In this document: piece after piece, positions 45,552-54,204 of the stretch
How the letters are laid out: each line of letters opens with the position of its first letter
How positions within the stretch are numbered: the stretch's first letter is position 1
Assembly (NCBI RefSeq): GCF_015163075.1
Contig: NZ_JADDXU010000015.1
Coordinates: 124,001 to 188,000, forward strand
Length of the DNA: 64,000 bases
Reading direction: 5' to 3'
DNA from: Streptomyces justiciae
Lineage (GTDB): Bacteria; Actinomycetota; Actinomycetes; Streptomycetales; Streptomycetaceae
Notes under the pieces: model-generated
What the model saw: the letters and a program-made list of their open reading frames with translations, nothing else
Databases searched by the model: none
What the model was told of the DNA's origin: nothing
Made by a program: the position numbers and the translations under genes

Positions 45552-46007
45552 ATGCCTCGATCCGTGCCGCGCTCCCTGGTGATAGCCGCTCCACTCGCCC
45601 TGGCTGCCTGTGGCAGCGCTGTCACCGGCAACGCCGACAAGGCTCCCGCGGGGGAGTCGGCGAAGGAGACGGCGCCTGCGGGTGTGGCGCATCAGCGCAC
45701 CGTCCTTGAGGCGGAGTTCGCGGCACGCGGCGGGGTGACCAAGACCGGCCCCATGGTGCCGAACGTGCCGATCCGCCCGGAGGTCGTGGATGCCAAGGAC
45801 GAGGTGGCCCAGGTCCAGGACCTGAACTCCTGTCACGCCGAGACCTTCCACTACGCCGACAACTTCTCCGTCCCCACTGGCGGCACGTACACCCTGCGCG
45901 CCACGCCGCAGCGGCCGACCTTCCTGCGGCGCAGTGCCAGTGGCGAGAAGCCCGCGCTGAGCGAGGCGGCCAAGCGTCACGCTCGCCAACGTGGAACTGA
46001 AGAATGA
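45552..46007 (+). CDS. Iron-regulated lipoprotein, P19/Tp34-like
   Basis: About 151 residues. The signal peptide ends in lipobox LAAC (residues 17-20). The mature part has little similarity to anything until ETFHYADNFSVPTGGTYTLR and ATPQRPTFLRR, which resembles the end of the P19/Tp34 periplasmic ferrous-iron-binding domain (G-P-H-Y-G-x-N-V-x-L-P-x-G-G-T-Y-x-L). The last ten residues as written do not fit; shifting by one base at about 45975 gives VTLANVELKNER, which does. The stop overlaps the next start as ATGA. Iron-box control fits ferrous uptake. Confidence 0.65.
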   Translation: MPRSVPRSLVIAAPLALAACGSAVTGNADKAPAGESAKETAPAGVAHQRTVLEAEFAARGGVTKTGPMVPNVPIRPEVVDAKDEVAQVQDLNSCHAETFHYADNFSVPTGGTYTLRATPQRPTFLRRSASGEKPALSEAAKRHARQRGTEE

Positions 46008-46636
46008 GCGCTGAACCGGTGGCCCTGTCACCCGACAGACCCCTGGCTGCTGAAGGCCCTTGGCGCACCGCAGGCCCGCAGCAGCCATCGTCGGCCGGCC
46101 ACGAAGCGCCTGCCCATGCGCACACGCCGCTGTGGGTTCTCGTCGCGGTGGGCATCCTGAGCTCCGCCGCCCTGGCCGCCGTGTGCTGGATGTCCGGCCA
46201 CGTCCACGCCGATGCGGCGCTGCGGACCGTGGCCCGCTTCCTGCACGTCGCAGCCCTGGTGGTCGGCCTGGGCGCGGTGCTCGCCGTCGACTGGTTCGCC
46301 GTCCTGTGGCTGCTCGGCCGACGGCGGCTGGCCGACGTCCTCAACACCGCCTCCGCACTCCAGGTTCCGATCTGGCTCGGCCTTGCCGGGCTGATGGCCA
46401 CCGGCCTCTTCCTGCATCCGGACCCGGCCTCGCGGCTGACCCAGATCAAGCTCGGACTCGTCCTGGTCATCACCCTCAACGGCCTGTATGCCCACCGACT
46501 CGGCCAGCACCTCGACCACTACCGCGACCAGCGGGTGCCCCGCGGGCTTCTCATCCAGTCGGGCCTCGCCGCGACCATCAGCCAGCTCGGCTGGTGGGGC
46601 GCAAGCTTCATCGGCTTCCTCAACAGCCACTCCTGA
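46004..46636 (+). CDS. Four-helix membrane protein of the iron locus
   Basis: A 210-residue protein with a 35-residue cytoplasmic N-terminus and four membrane segments (about 42-62, 75-105, 118-137 and 143-160) plus a possible fifth (185-205). Histidines sit in or near the helices (HVHAD, FLHVAALVVGLG, LFLHPD, YAHRLGQHLDHY), suggesting a metal or haem role. It resembles DUF2214/CopD-like membrane proteins. It overlaps the lipoprotein stop by 4 bp and precedes the FTR1 remnant, so it was probably part of a ferrous-iron transporter. Confidence 0.7.
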   Translation: MSAEPVALSPDRPLAAEGPWRTAGPQQPSSAGHEAPAHAHTPLWVLVAVGILSSAALAAVCWMSGHVHADAALRTVARFLHVAALVVGLGAVLAVDWFAVLWLLGRRRLADVLNTASALQVPIWLGLAGLMATGLFLHPDPASRLTQIKLGLVLVITLNGLYAHRLGQHLDHYRDQRVPRGLLIQSGLAATISQLGWWGASFIGFLNSHS

Positions 46637-46643
46637 CAAGGAG

Positions 46644-46990
46644 ACCGTTCGCCAACCACCTCATGGGTCTGCGGGAGGGCGACGAGGCCAGCCTCGGCGC
46701 CCAGTTCGTCAAGACCGGCGACCGGAGCCGGCTGCCGCTGATCTGACTCGGCGGGGGCAGCGAGGTCACCCCGAGTCTGAGCGTGGGTCGGCCCTCGCCG
46801 TGGCCCTGATGCCCCGGACGGTCTTCTGGAAGCGCCGCTCCGGCCGACACCTGAAGGTCGAACCGCAGGGAAGGCTGGACCAGGCCCTCGCCATCGGCAC
46901 CGGCGCGCTCGTGGCGACCGCCTTCTTCGCCGTGGGGCGAGAGGGACTGGAAACTGCCCCCTTCGTCTGTCCGCCGTGCAGGCCACGGGT
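46644..46990 (+). pseudogene. Degraded FTR1/EfeU iron permease
   Basis: Start region FANHLMGLREGDEASLGAQF continues to VKTGDRSRLPLI and a TGA at 46744. Further pieces read PRTVFWKRRSGRHLKVEPQG then RLDQALAIGTGALVATAFFA and VGREGLETAPFV. The R-E-G-L-E motifs are the iron-transport signature of FTR1 permeases. Stops, frameshifts and a missing C-terminal half show loss of function. The surrounding genes would otherwise form an iron-boxed P19-FTR1 type operon. From 46990 to 47191 nothing is recognisable. Confidence 0.75.
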
Positions 46991-47191
46991 GACGGAGCCC
47001 GTCCACTCGCCAGTGCTGCTCTCGGCCTCCTCCTTCCCGCTCAATGTGAGGAGCTTCGCGTCAGCAGGCCAGCAGGTCACGTTCGTGTCCTCTGTGCCGC
47101 CCCTGCCGCCTGTTTCAGCAGGTGCAGTTCGCGGACGTTGTACTGGGTGCCGCGCTGAGGTGCCGGACGCCATGGGCGGGCAGGAGCTGAG

Positions 47192-49453
47192 TCAACGGTC
47201 GACCAGCCGTGAACGCGGGGCCTCACCGGTGGATTCCGCGTCGGTGTCGTCGGTGCCGGCCGTGCCGCGGGGGAGTGTCCGGGCCAGCCATTTCGGCAGC
47301 CACCAGTTGGTCCGGCCGAGGAGTGTCATGGTCGCCGGTACCAGCACCATGCGTACGACCGTGGCGTCGATGAAGATCGCGGTGGCCAGGCCGAGCCCGA
47401 ACATCTTGGTGGAGGGGTCCTCGGCGACGGCGAAGGACAGGAAGACCGCCACCATGATGAGGGCGGCCGAGGTGATGATCCGGGCGGTGCCCGAGACGCC
47501 CTCGACGATCGCCGTGCCGTTGTCGCCGGTGCGCAGGTATTCCTCGCGGACGCGGGAGAGGAGGAACACCTCGTAGTCCATCGACAGGCCGAACAGGATG
47601 GCGAAGAGGAACATCGGGATGAACGACACGATCGGAACCGTCGCCTCCAGCCCGATGAGTGGGCCTGCCCAGCCCCACTGGAAGACCGCGACCATGATGC
47701 CGTAGGCCGCGCCGATGCTCAGCAGATTCAGCAGTACCGCCTTGAGCGGTACGAGTATCGAGCGGAAGACCAGCATCAGCAGCAGGAACGACATCGCCAG
47801 CACGGCGGCGACGAACACCGGCAGGCGCTGGCTGGTGCGCCTGCCCACATCGGACAGGCTCGCGGCGGCGCCGCCGACGTGGGCCCTGGCCGGGCCGTGC
47901 CCGATCGCCGTGGGCAGCACGTCGGTGCGCAGCCGGGCGATGGTGTCGGCCGTGGCCTTGTCCTGAGGGCTGGTGGTCGGGAACACCAGGAGGGTCGCGA
48001 TGCCGGTGGCCCGATCGATGTGCGTCGGGGCGAGGGATGCGATGCCCGGATCCGCCGCGACCGCCTCGACGAGCCGGTCCAGCACTCCCGGATCACCGGC
48101 GGGGTCCGCGGCGATGACGAGGGGACCGTTGGTGCCCGGGCCGAATCCCTCGGCGACGAGATCGTAGGCGCGGCGCTCGGTCCGGCTGTGGGGCAGTGAG
48201 CCGTCGTCGGGCAGGCCGACGCGCAGGCCGAGCACGGGCAGCGTCGCCGTCAGCAGAAGCCCTGCCGCGCCGATCGCGTACGGCACCGGGTGCCGGCTGA
48301 CGTGCCCGATCCAGCGTCGCCACCCGGCGGCGGGGGCGGCGCCCGCCGCCGCGCCCCGCCGGCGGCCGAGCCGCCCGGCCCGAAGAGCCCGGCCGATGCG
48401 GCCGGCCCGCCCCAGACGCGCGCCGGCGGCGCCGAGGAAGGCGGGCAGCAGCGTCACCGACGCGAACACCATGGTCAGGACGACGATCGAGACGGCGAAC
48501 CCGCCGACCGTCATGAACGGTACGTTCGCGACCGCCAGGCCGAGGATCGACACGACGACGGTGCCGCCGGCGAAGACCACCGGCGGCCCCGCCGTGGCCA
48601 CCGCTCGCCCCGCCGCCTCGTGCGGATCGAGCCCGTGCGCGAGGTACTCCCGGTGCCTGGCGAGGACGAACAGCGCGTAGTCGATGCCCACTCCGAGCCC
48701 GACCATGCTGCCCAGGACAGGGGCGAAGGTCGGGACGTCCGTCACCCTCGCCAGTACCGTCATCGGGGCAACCCCGACGGTCAGCCCGAAGACCGCCATG
48801 CCGATCGGCAGCGCGGCGGCGACGAGCGAACCGAACGCCAGGAACAGGATCGCGGCCGCGGCGAGGAGGCCGATCAACTCGCTCGCGCCACCGCCGGGGT
48901 CGGAGAAAGCGTAGAAGAGGTTCCCGCCCATCTCGATGCGCAGGGGCAGCTCGGCACGCAGCCGGTCGCCGAGATCGACGAGGGCGTCGAGGTCCTCGGC
49001 CGACAGCCGGCTCTGGTCGGGATACTGCACCCGGACGACTGCGATCCGCCCGTCGGCCGACACAAGACCGCCGCGCACGGCGGTGTCCCCGCCTGCGTCC
49101 AGTGCCCCCACCGGGTCGGTTGTGCCGAGCACGTGCGGCAGCCGCTTCACCTCGGTCTGCAACCGCGTGAGAGCGGTGCGCGCGCTGCCGTGGTCGAAGA
49201 ACGTCGCAGCGCCGTCGAGGGGGGTGACGACCACTTGGGCGGTCATCCCCTCCTGGCCGGTGCCGGCCCGCTCGATCAGTTCGGCGGCCCGCTGGGAGTC
49301 CAGTCCCGGTGCGGTCATCGAGTCCGCGGTCCGCCCGCCGAAGGCGATCGCGGCGAGGACGGCGAGCGTGGCGGCGACCAGCCATGCCGCGATCACCCGC
49401 CAGGGATGGCGAGCGGCGCCCCCGCCCAGGCGCAACAGGGCATTCGAGAGCAT
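47192..49453 (-). CDS. MMPL/RND-family membrane exporter
   Basis: A 753-residue protein; the ATG at 49453 (MLSNALLRLGGGAARHPWRV) is the proper start, and upstream codons are spurious. Two repeats each have one N-terminal membrane helix, an extracytoplasmic domain (about 45-180 and 390-530) and a bundle of five or six helices. GLGVGIDYALFVLARHREYL and FGLSMDYEVFLLSRVREEYL are the conserved MMPL D-Y motifs of TM4 and TM10. Such pumps export lipids or lipophilic antibiotics in actinobacteria. It is divergent from a two-component system that may control it. Confidence 0.93.
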   Translation of the reverse strand: MLSNALLRLGGGAARHPWRVIAAWLVAATLAVLAAIAFGGRTADSMTAPGLDSQRAAELIERAGTGQEGMTAQVVVTPLDGAATFFDHGSARTALTRLQTEVKRLPHVLGTTDPVGALDAGGDTAVRGGLVSADGRIAVVRVQYPDQSRLSAEDLDALVDLGDRLRAELPLRIEMGGNLFYAFSDPGGGASELIGLLAAAAILFLAFGSLVAAALPIGMAVFGLTVGVAPMTVLARVTDVPTFAPVLGSMVGLGVGIDYALFVLARHREYLAHGLDPHEAAGRAVATAGPPVVFAGGTVVVSILGLAVANVPFMTVGGFAVSIVVLTMVFASVTLLPAFLGAAGARLGRAGRIGRALRAGRLGRRRGAAAGAAPAAGWRRWIGHVSRHPVPYAIGAAGLLLTATLPVLGLRVGLPDDGSLPHSRTERRAYDLVAEGFGPGTNGPLVIAADPAGDPGVLDRLVEAVAADPGIASLAPTHIDRATGIATLLVFPTTSPQDKATADTIARLRTDVLPTAIGHGPARAHVGGAAASLSDVGRRTSQRLPVFVAAVLAMSFLLLMLVFRSILVPLKAVLLNLLSIGAAYGIMVAVFQWGWAGPLIGLEATVPIVSFIPMFLFAILFGLSMDYEVFLLSRVREEYLRTGDNGTAIVEGVSGTARIITSAALIMVAVFLSFAVAEDPSTKMFGLGLATAIFIDATVVRMVLVPATMTLLGRTNWWLPKWLARTLPRGTAGTDDTDAESTGEAPRSRLVDR

Positions 49454-49628
49454 CGGGTCCTCCAACCACCTCGTCGGCCGTCCTTGTACGGCCGCCGAAG
49501 CCGAGGCTCGTCGCCACGGCGCTCTGCGGCATCGGCCCCCGGGCCGCGGATCCGTCGGCCCCAAGTCGTAGTGAGCCCCCGTCCTTTCGGCCGATGCGCA
49601 CCGCGGCGCGGTCCCTACGCTGAGAACC

Positions 49629-50801
49629 GTGCTGCGAGACGACCTGCGAACCCTGTGGACCGAGCCCCGTCCGCCCGTCGCGCCCGCCCGGGTGTGGCGG
49701 GACTGGGTGCTGCTCGCCGCGGGCCTTGCCGGTGTGGTGCTGGAGGCCACCCTGCGCGAGAACGTCGTGTGGCGGCCGGTGGCGGTGGTGTTCGCCGTAT
49801 GGCTGTGCCTGCTGCTCCTGTGGCGCCGGACCCGCCCGCTGGCGATGGTCACGCTGGCGTTCGGCTCGGTGATGCTGCTTCAGGTGGCCTGGCTCGTCGC
49901 CGCACCGCGCGAGCCCGTCGGCCTGTACACGAGCGCGGTCGTGCTCGTGCTGGTGTACTCGCTGCCCCGGTGGGGGTCGGGACGCGAGGTCGTGCTGGGC
50001 GGCGCGGTGATCCTCGCGACCAGCACGCTGTGTTCCGTCACGGACGAGACCCCGGTCATCGAGAACGTCGTAGGCATCGTCTTCCTGCTGCTGCCCGGCG
50101 TGGTCGGGGCTGCCGTGCGGTTCTGGGTGACCGCTCGCGAGCGGCAGGTGGAGCAGGTGCGCTCCCGCGAGCGCGAGCAGCTCGCCCGGGAACTGCACGA
50201 CACGGTGGCCCACCACGTGTCGGCCATGGTGATCATCGCCCAGGCGGGCCGCGTACTCGCGGGCACCGACCCGTCCGCCGCCGTCGAGGCGCTGGAGGGG
50301 GTCGAGGAGGAAGGGGCGCGCACGCTGGAGGAAATGCGCGCCATGGTCGCCACGCTGCGCGACCGCGGGGCAGGCGCCGAGCTGGCGCCCCCTGCCGGTG
50401 TCGCGGATCTGGAGCGCCTGGTGCGCACCCCGGGTGGTCGCCTCAGGGTCGACCTGGGGCTCGACGGCGAACTGGACGCGCTGGCCCCGGCCGTGGACGC
50501 GGCCGTCTACCGGATCGTGCAGGAGTCGGTCACCAACACCATGCGCCATGCGGTCGACGCGACCGAGCTCGTCGTCCGGGTCGCCGCCGAACGGCACACG
50601 GTACGGGTGAGCGTGCGCGACAACGGCCGGCGCACCGGCCGGGGTCGCGACGGATACGGACTTACCGGACTGCGCGAGCGCGCGACCCTGCTCGGCGGCA
50701 CACTACAAGCCGGCCCCGGCACCGACCGGGGCTGGCATGTCGAAGCCGAACTGCCGAGAGCGAGGAACGACAGCGGTGTCCATTCGCGTCCTCGTCGCTG
50801 A
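49629..50801 (+). CDS. NarL-type sensor histidine kinase
   Basis: A 390-residue membrane kinase, GTG start. Four or five membrane helices fill residues 22-168. The HisKA_3 motif QLARELHDTVAHHVSAMVII places the phosphorylated histidine at His190. The ATP-binding domain ends in GYGLTGLRERATLLGGTLQA. It overlaps the response-regulator start by 26 bp. The short loops outside suggest it senses membrane stress, in line with the divergent MMPL pump. Confidence 0.92.
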   Translation: MLRDDLRTLWTEPRPPVAPARVWRDWVLLAAGLAGVVLEATLRENVVWRPVAVVFAVWLCLLLLWRRTRPLAMVTLAFGSVMLLQVAWLVAAPREPVGLYTSAVVLVLVYSLPRWGSGREVVLGGAVILATSTLCSVTDETPVIENVVGIVFLLLPGVVGAAVRFWVTARERQVEQVRSREREQLARELHDTVAHHVSAMVIIAQAGRVLAGTDPSAAVEALEGVEEEGARTLEEMRAMVATLRDRGAGAELAPPAGVADLERLVRTPGGRLRVDLGLDGELDALAPAVDAAVYRIVQESVTNTMRHAVDATELVVRVAAERHTVRVSVRDNGRRTGRGRDGYGLTGLRERATLLGGTLQAGPGTDRGWHVEAELPRARNDSGVHSRPRR

Positions 50802-51438
50802 CGACCAGACCATCGTCCGCACCGGGCTGCGGATCATGCTGAATGCCCAGCCCGGCATCGAGGTGGTCGGCGAGGCGGCCGACGGACAGGAAGCGGTACG
50901 TCTGGCCCGCGAACTGCGCCCTGACGTCTGCCTGTTCGACATCCGCATGCCCGTCCTCGACGGGCTCGAGGCCACCCGGCTGCTCGCCGGACCGGGCGTC
51001 GCCGACCCGCTGGCCGTGGTCGTCATCACCACGTTCGACCTCGACGAGTACGTCTACGGCTCACTCCGCGCGGGTGCCCGCGGATTCCTCCTCAAAGACA
51101 CGGGACCGGACCTCCTGGCGCAGGCCGTTCGGTCGGCGTCCGACGGTGAGGCGCTCATCGCCCCCAGCGTCACTGTCCGTCTCCTCCAGGCATTCGCGGA
51201 CCTGCCCGCCGGCCGGCCCGTGGCCCAGCCGGTCTCACCCGTCACCGCCCGCGAGGAGCAGGTGCTCCTCGCCGTCGCCCGCGGGCTGACCAACACCGAG
51301 ATCGCCGATGCACTGCACATCAGCCTCAGCACGGTGAAGACGCATCTGGCCAGCCTGTTGGCCAAACTCGGCGCCCGCAACCGGGTTGAGATCGCGATGT
51401 GGGCCTACGAAACGCGCCGTATCCTCCCCGGAACCTGA
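50776..51438 (+). CDS. NarL/FixJ-type response regulator
   Basis: A 220-residue protein from a GTG at 50776, inside the end of the kinase gene. The receiver domain has Asp9, Asp10 and the phosphorylation site Asp55 (VCLFDIRMPVLDG), and LLKDT holds the conserved lysine. The LuxR-type helix-turn-helix is at about 150-205 (VTAREEQVLLAVARGLTNTE, LHISLSTVKTHLASLLAKLG). It is the partner of the preceding kinase. Confidence 0.94.
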   Translation: MSIRVLVADDQTIVRTGLRIMLNAQPGIEVVGEAADGQEAVRLARELRPDVCLFDIRMPVLDGLEATRLLAGPGVADPLAVVVITTFDLDEYVYGSLRAGARGFLLKDTGPDLLAQAVRSASDGEALIAPSVTVRLLQAFADLPAGRPVAQPVSPVTAREEQVLLAVARGLTNTEIADALHISLSTVKTHLASLLAKLGARNRVEIAMWAYETRRILPGT

Positions 51439-51755
51439 GCCGGGTGCCGGGCCATCTCCCATGAGTCCGCGCCAGGACATCGGCGCACGGTTCGGCTCAC
51501 GCCGGCTCCACGTGCCTCACCCGCCCCGAGCGTGACGTACGAGGAGGCCGGAACGGGCACGGCGAGACACCCGATACGACAAGCATCCCGACGGCAACCT
51601 CGCCAGCCTCCATCTGCACGCCTCGACGATCTGGAACAAAGACCTCACCAGGACCAACCCCTCCGATGTCCGGTTGCTTGCCGTCTGGGACGCCGTTTTT
51701 GCCGGAGCGGCAACAGCAGTGGCGTGAGCGGGCCGGGATAGGTGACGTTGGGCCG
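51439..51755. other. Spacer with an unidentified protein-like scrap
   Basis: At about 51565-51700 the + strand reads DKHPDGNLASLHLHASTIWN then KDLTRTNPSDVRLLAVWDA, which has the composition of a real protein but no start codon, and I cannot name a family. It is probably a gene fragment. Confidence 0.35.
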
Positions 51756-52436
51756 GTGACCGAGAACCTTGCAGCGGGATCGCCCGCGTCTGACACTTCC
51801 TTGCCCGGCGACGGATATGTCGGAGACCCCGCGGTGCGGGCGGAGTGGGACAGCCGATACACCGACCGGCAACAGCTATGGAGCGGCCGGCCCAACGGTG
51901 CGCTGGTGGCCGAGGTCGCCGGGCTGACGCCTGGGCGGGTTCTCGACGTCGGCTGCGGCGAGGGCGCGGACGCCGTCTGGCTTGCGTGCGGCGGCTGGGA
52001 CGTGACCGCGCTCGAGGTCTCGGGCGTGGCGCTGGAGCGGGCGGCCGGGCACGCGCGGGACGCGGGTGTGGCTGTTCGCTGGGTACACGCCGCGCTGACG
52101 GAAGCGGCGCTCCCGCCGGCCTCCTTCGACCTGGTCTCCGCGCAGTATCCAGCCCTGCTGCGCACCCCCGACGCCGCAGCCGAGCGAGCGCTCCTCGCCG
52201 CCGTCGCGCCCGGCGGCGTGCTGCTGCTCGTCCATCACGCGGGGATGGACACCCAGCAGGCGCACGAGGGCGGCTTCGACCCGGCTGACTACGTCTGGCC
52301 CTCGATGGTCGCCGCTCTGCTCACCGACGACTGGGAGGTGGAGGTGAACGAGCAGCGACCACGCGTGGCGCCCGACGGCGGGGCCGGCGCCCACCACACC
52401 GACGACCTGGTGCTGCGTGCGCGACGGCTGAGCTGA
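51756..52436 (+). CDS. Class I SAM-dependent methyltransferase
   Basis: A 226-residue protein from a GTG at 51756. Motif I is VLDVGCGEGADAVWLA, then VTALEVSGVALERA and FDLVSAQYPALLR. The opening WDSRYTDRQQLWSGRPNGAL is typical of the thiopurine/TehB-like methyltransferases that act on small molecules or oxyanions. Substrate unknown. Confidence 0.88.
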   Translation: MTENLAAGSPASDTSLPGDGYVGDPAVRAEWDSRYTDRQQLWSGRPNGALVAEVAGLTPGRVLDVGCGEGADAVWLACGGWDVTALEVSGVALERAAGHARDAGVAVRWVHAALTEAALPPASFDLVSAQYPALLRTPDAAAERALLAAVAPGGVLLLVHHAGMDTQQAHEGGFDPADYVWPSMVAALLTDDWEVEVNEQRPRVAPDGGAGAHHTDDLVLRARRLS

Positions 52437-52444
52437 GCCCCTCC

Positions 52445-52760
52445 GCTCACGGCAAGCCCGGCATCTGGGCAGGCGGGACGATCCGACCCGCGTCCGGCTC
52501 GGCGGACTCGCCAAATACCTCCAACGCCCGTCCACCGCCAACGGCGTCGCTTTCGGCGCCCTGGAAGACGAGACCGGAATGGTCAACCTCGTTTTCTCCC
52601 CACCCGCCCGGGACAGCTGCCGACGCACGCTGCTCGAGGCGCCCGCCGTCCTCCTGGACGGACACGTCGAGCGGTCATACGACACCGTGAACGTGATCGG
52701 GCACCGCGCAGAAGCCGTGGCCGTCACGGCTTCCGGCGGGTCTGTCCAGCCAACGGTGTA
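52445..52760 (+). pseudogene. OB-fold end of an error-prone DNA polymerase III alpha (DnaE2-like)
   Basis: The frame gives ARHLGRRDDPTRVRLGGLAK and YLQRPSTANGVAFGALEDET then GMVNLVFSPPARDSCRRTLL and VERSYDTVNVIGHRAEAV. This is the C-terminal tRNA-anti/OB domain of DnaE2 (known pattern: Q-R-P-x-T-A-x-G-x-x-F-x-x-L-E-D-E-T-G). The catalytic polymerase part is absent, and the 3' end runs into the IS256 left end, which provides the stop codon. Confidence 0.65.
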
Positions 52761-54092
52761 ACTCGGGTGGTGTGAGTTAGCGGCGGCCCACGGAGAGTCG
52801 GCCGTCGAAGCGATGTCGAAGGCCTGCAGGGCAGGCTTCCAGCGCATGGTCCAGCGTTTGCGTCCCTGGCCGGTGGGGTCGAGGCTCATGACGGCCATGT
52901 CGACGCATGTGAGGGCTGCGGCCTCGTTCGGGAAGTGCCCGCGGGCCCGGACGGCTTTTCGTATGCGCGTGTTGACCGACTCGATCGCGTTGGTGGTGCA
53001 GACGACGCGGCGGATCTCGGTGTCGAATTGAAGGAAGGGCACGAACTCGGCCCAGGCGTTCTCCCAAAGCCGCACGATCGCCGGATATTTGGCGCCCGAC
53101 TCTTCCTGGGACTCCAGGAGCCGGTCTTCCGCCGCGCTCGCAGTCGGAGCCGTGTAGATGGGCTTGAGTGCGCGGGAAATCTTGTCCCAGTCCTGGCGGC
53201 CCGCGTAGCGGAACGACGCCCGGATCAGGTGGACGACACAGGTCTGGGTCACCGCCTGGGGCCAGACCGCCGAGATCGAGTCGGGCAGGCCCTTGAGCAC
53301 GTCGCAGACGACCATGCACACGTCCTCGGCGCCGCGGTTTTTGATCTCGGTCAGGACCTGGAGCAAGTACTTGGCGCCCTCGCCGCCGTCGCCGGCCCAG
53401 AGGCCGAGAATGTCGCGCGTGCCGTCCACCGTGACCGAGAGTGCGACGTCGACGGGCCGGTACGCCACCTGCCCGTCTCGCACCTTGACGTGCACGCAGT
53501 CGATGAAGATCACCGGATAGACCGGGTCCAGCGGCCGGTTCTGGCACTCGGCCATCCCGTCCATGACCTTGTCGGTGATGGTCGAGTTGGTCTGCGTGGA
53601 CACGCTCGCGCCATAGACCTCGGCCAGGTGGGCGGAGATGCCACCGTGCGTCAGACCACGCGTGGACAGCGACAGGCCCATCGCGTCGACGCCGGTCAGC
53701 CGCTGCTGCCGCTTCTTGACGATCTGCGGCTCAAAGCTGCCGTCGCGGTCACGCGGCACCGTGATCTCCACCGGGCCGACGTCGGTCAGCACGGTCTTGG
53801 ACCGGGCCCCGTTACGGCTGTTGCCGCTGCCGGCACCGGCCGGGTCGTGCTTCTTGTAGCCGAGGTGGTCGGTGATCGCGCCTTCCAGGGCGGACTCCAG
53901 CACGCGCTTGGTCAGCTGCTGCTGCAGCCCGCCGTCGCCAGTCAACTGCAGGCCGCTCGCGCGGGCTCGGTCGACCAGCTGCCCGATCAACTGGTCGTCC
54001 AGCAACTCGGTCGGCCGGACCTCTTCAACCGCCTCAGCAGAGACAGTCACGTCGCTCATCAGGTGCTACTTCCATGATCGGGAGTTACACCG
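52754..54092 (-). mobile_element. IS256-family insertion sequence
   Basis: CGGTGTAACTC at 52754 and its inverted copy GAGTTACACCG ending at 54092 are 11-bp perfect terminal inverted repeats around a single transposase gene, giving 1339 bp. The 8 bp outside the two ends (CCAGCCAA and AAGACCGT) do not match, so the normal 8-bp target duplication is missing. Confidence 0.85.
52777..54059 (-). pseudogene. IS256-family (mutator-type) transposase with frameshifted C-terminus
   Basis: About 420 residues of a DDE transposase: the N-terminus LLDDQLIGQLVDRARASGLQ, VYPVIFIDCVHVKVRDGQVA holding the first Asp, AEDVCMVVCDVLKGLPDSIS the second, and WAEFVPFLQFDTEIRRVVCT with NAIESVN near the Glu. The last residues should read DIAFDGRLSVGRR before a TAA at 52777, but one T is missing at about 52810, which shifts the frame and lets it run on antisense through the dnaE2-like and methyltransferase region. 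The tail is short, so activity may or may not be lost. Confidence 0.85.
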
Positions 54093-54204
54093 AAGACCGT
54101 ACAGACCCCAGAGGACCGGTGCGCGCTGGCCGGAGTCGACGCGGAGGTTGCCGTGCTGCACCGCGTCGTCGACGGCCTCTTCGTCACCTTGTACGTGATC
54201 ACGA

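Noticed and set aside
48093..50597. Long minus-strand frame of 834 residues and the matching + frame 48290-50842
   Set aside because: Both are high-GC shadows of the MMPL and kinase genes, with composition dominated by Arg, Pro, Gly and Ala.
51876..54059. A 727-residue minus-strand open frame
   Set aside because: Only the first 420 residues are IS256 transposase; the rest is antisense read-through after a one-base deletion.
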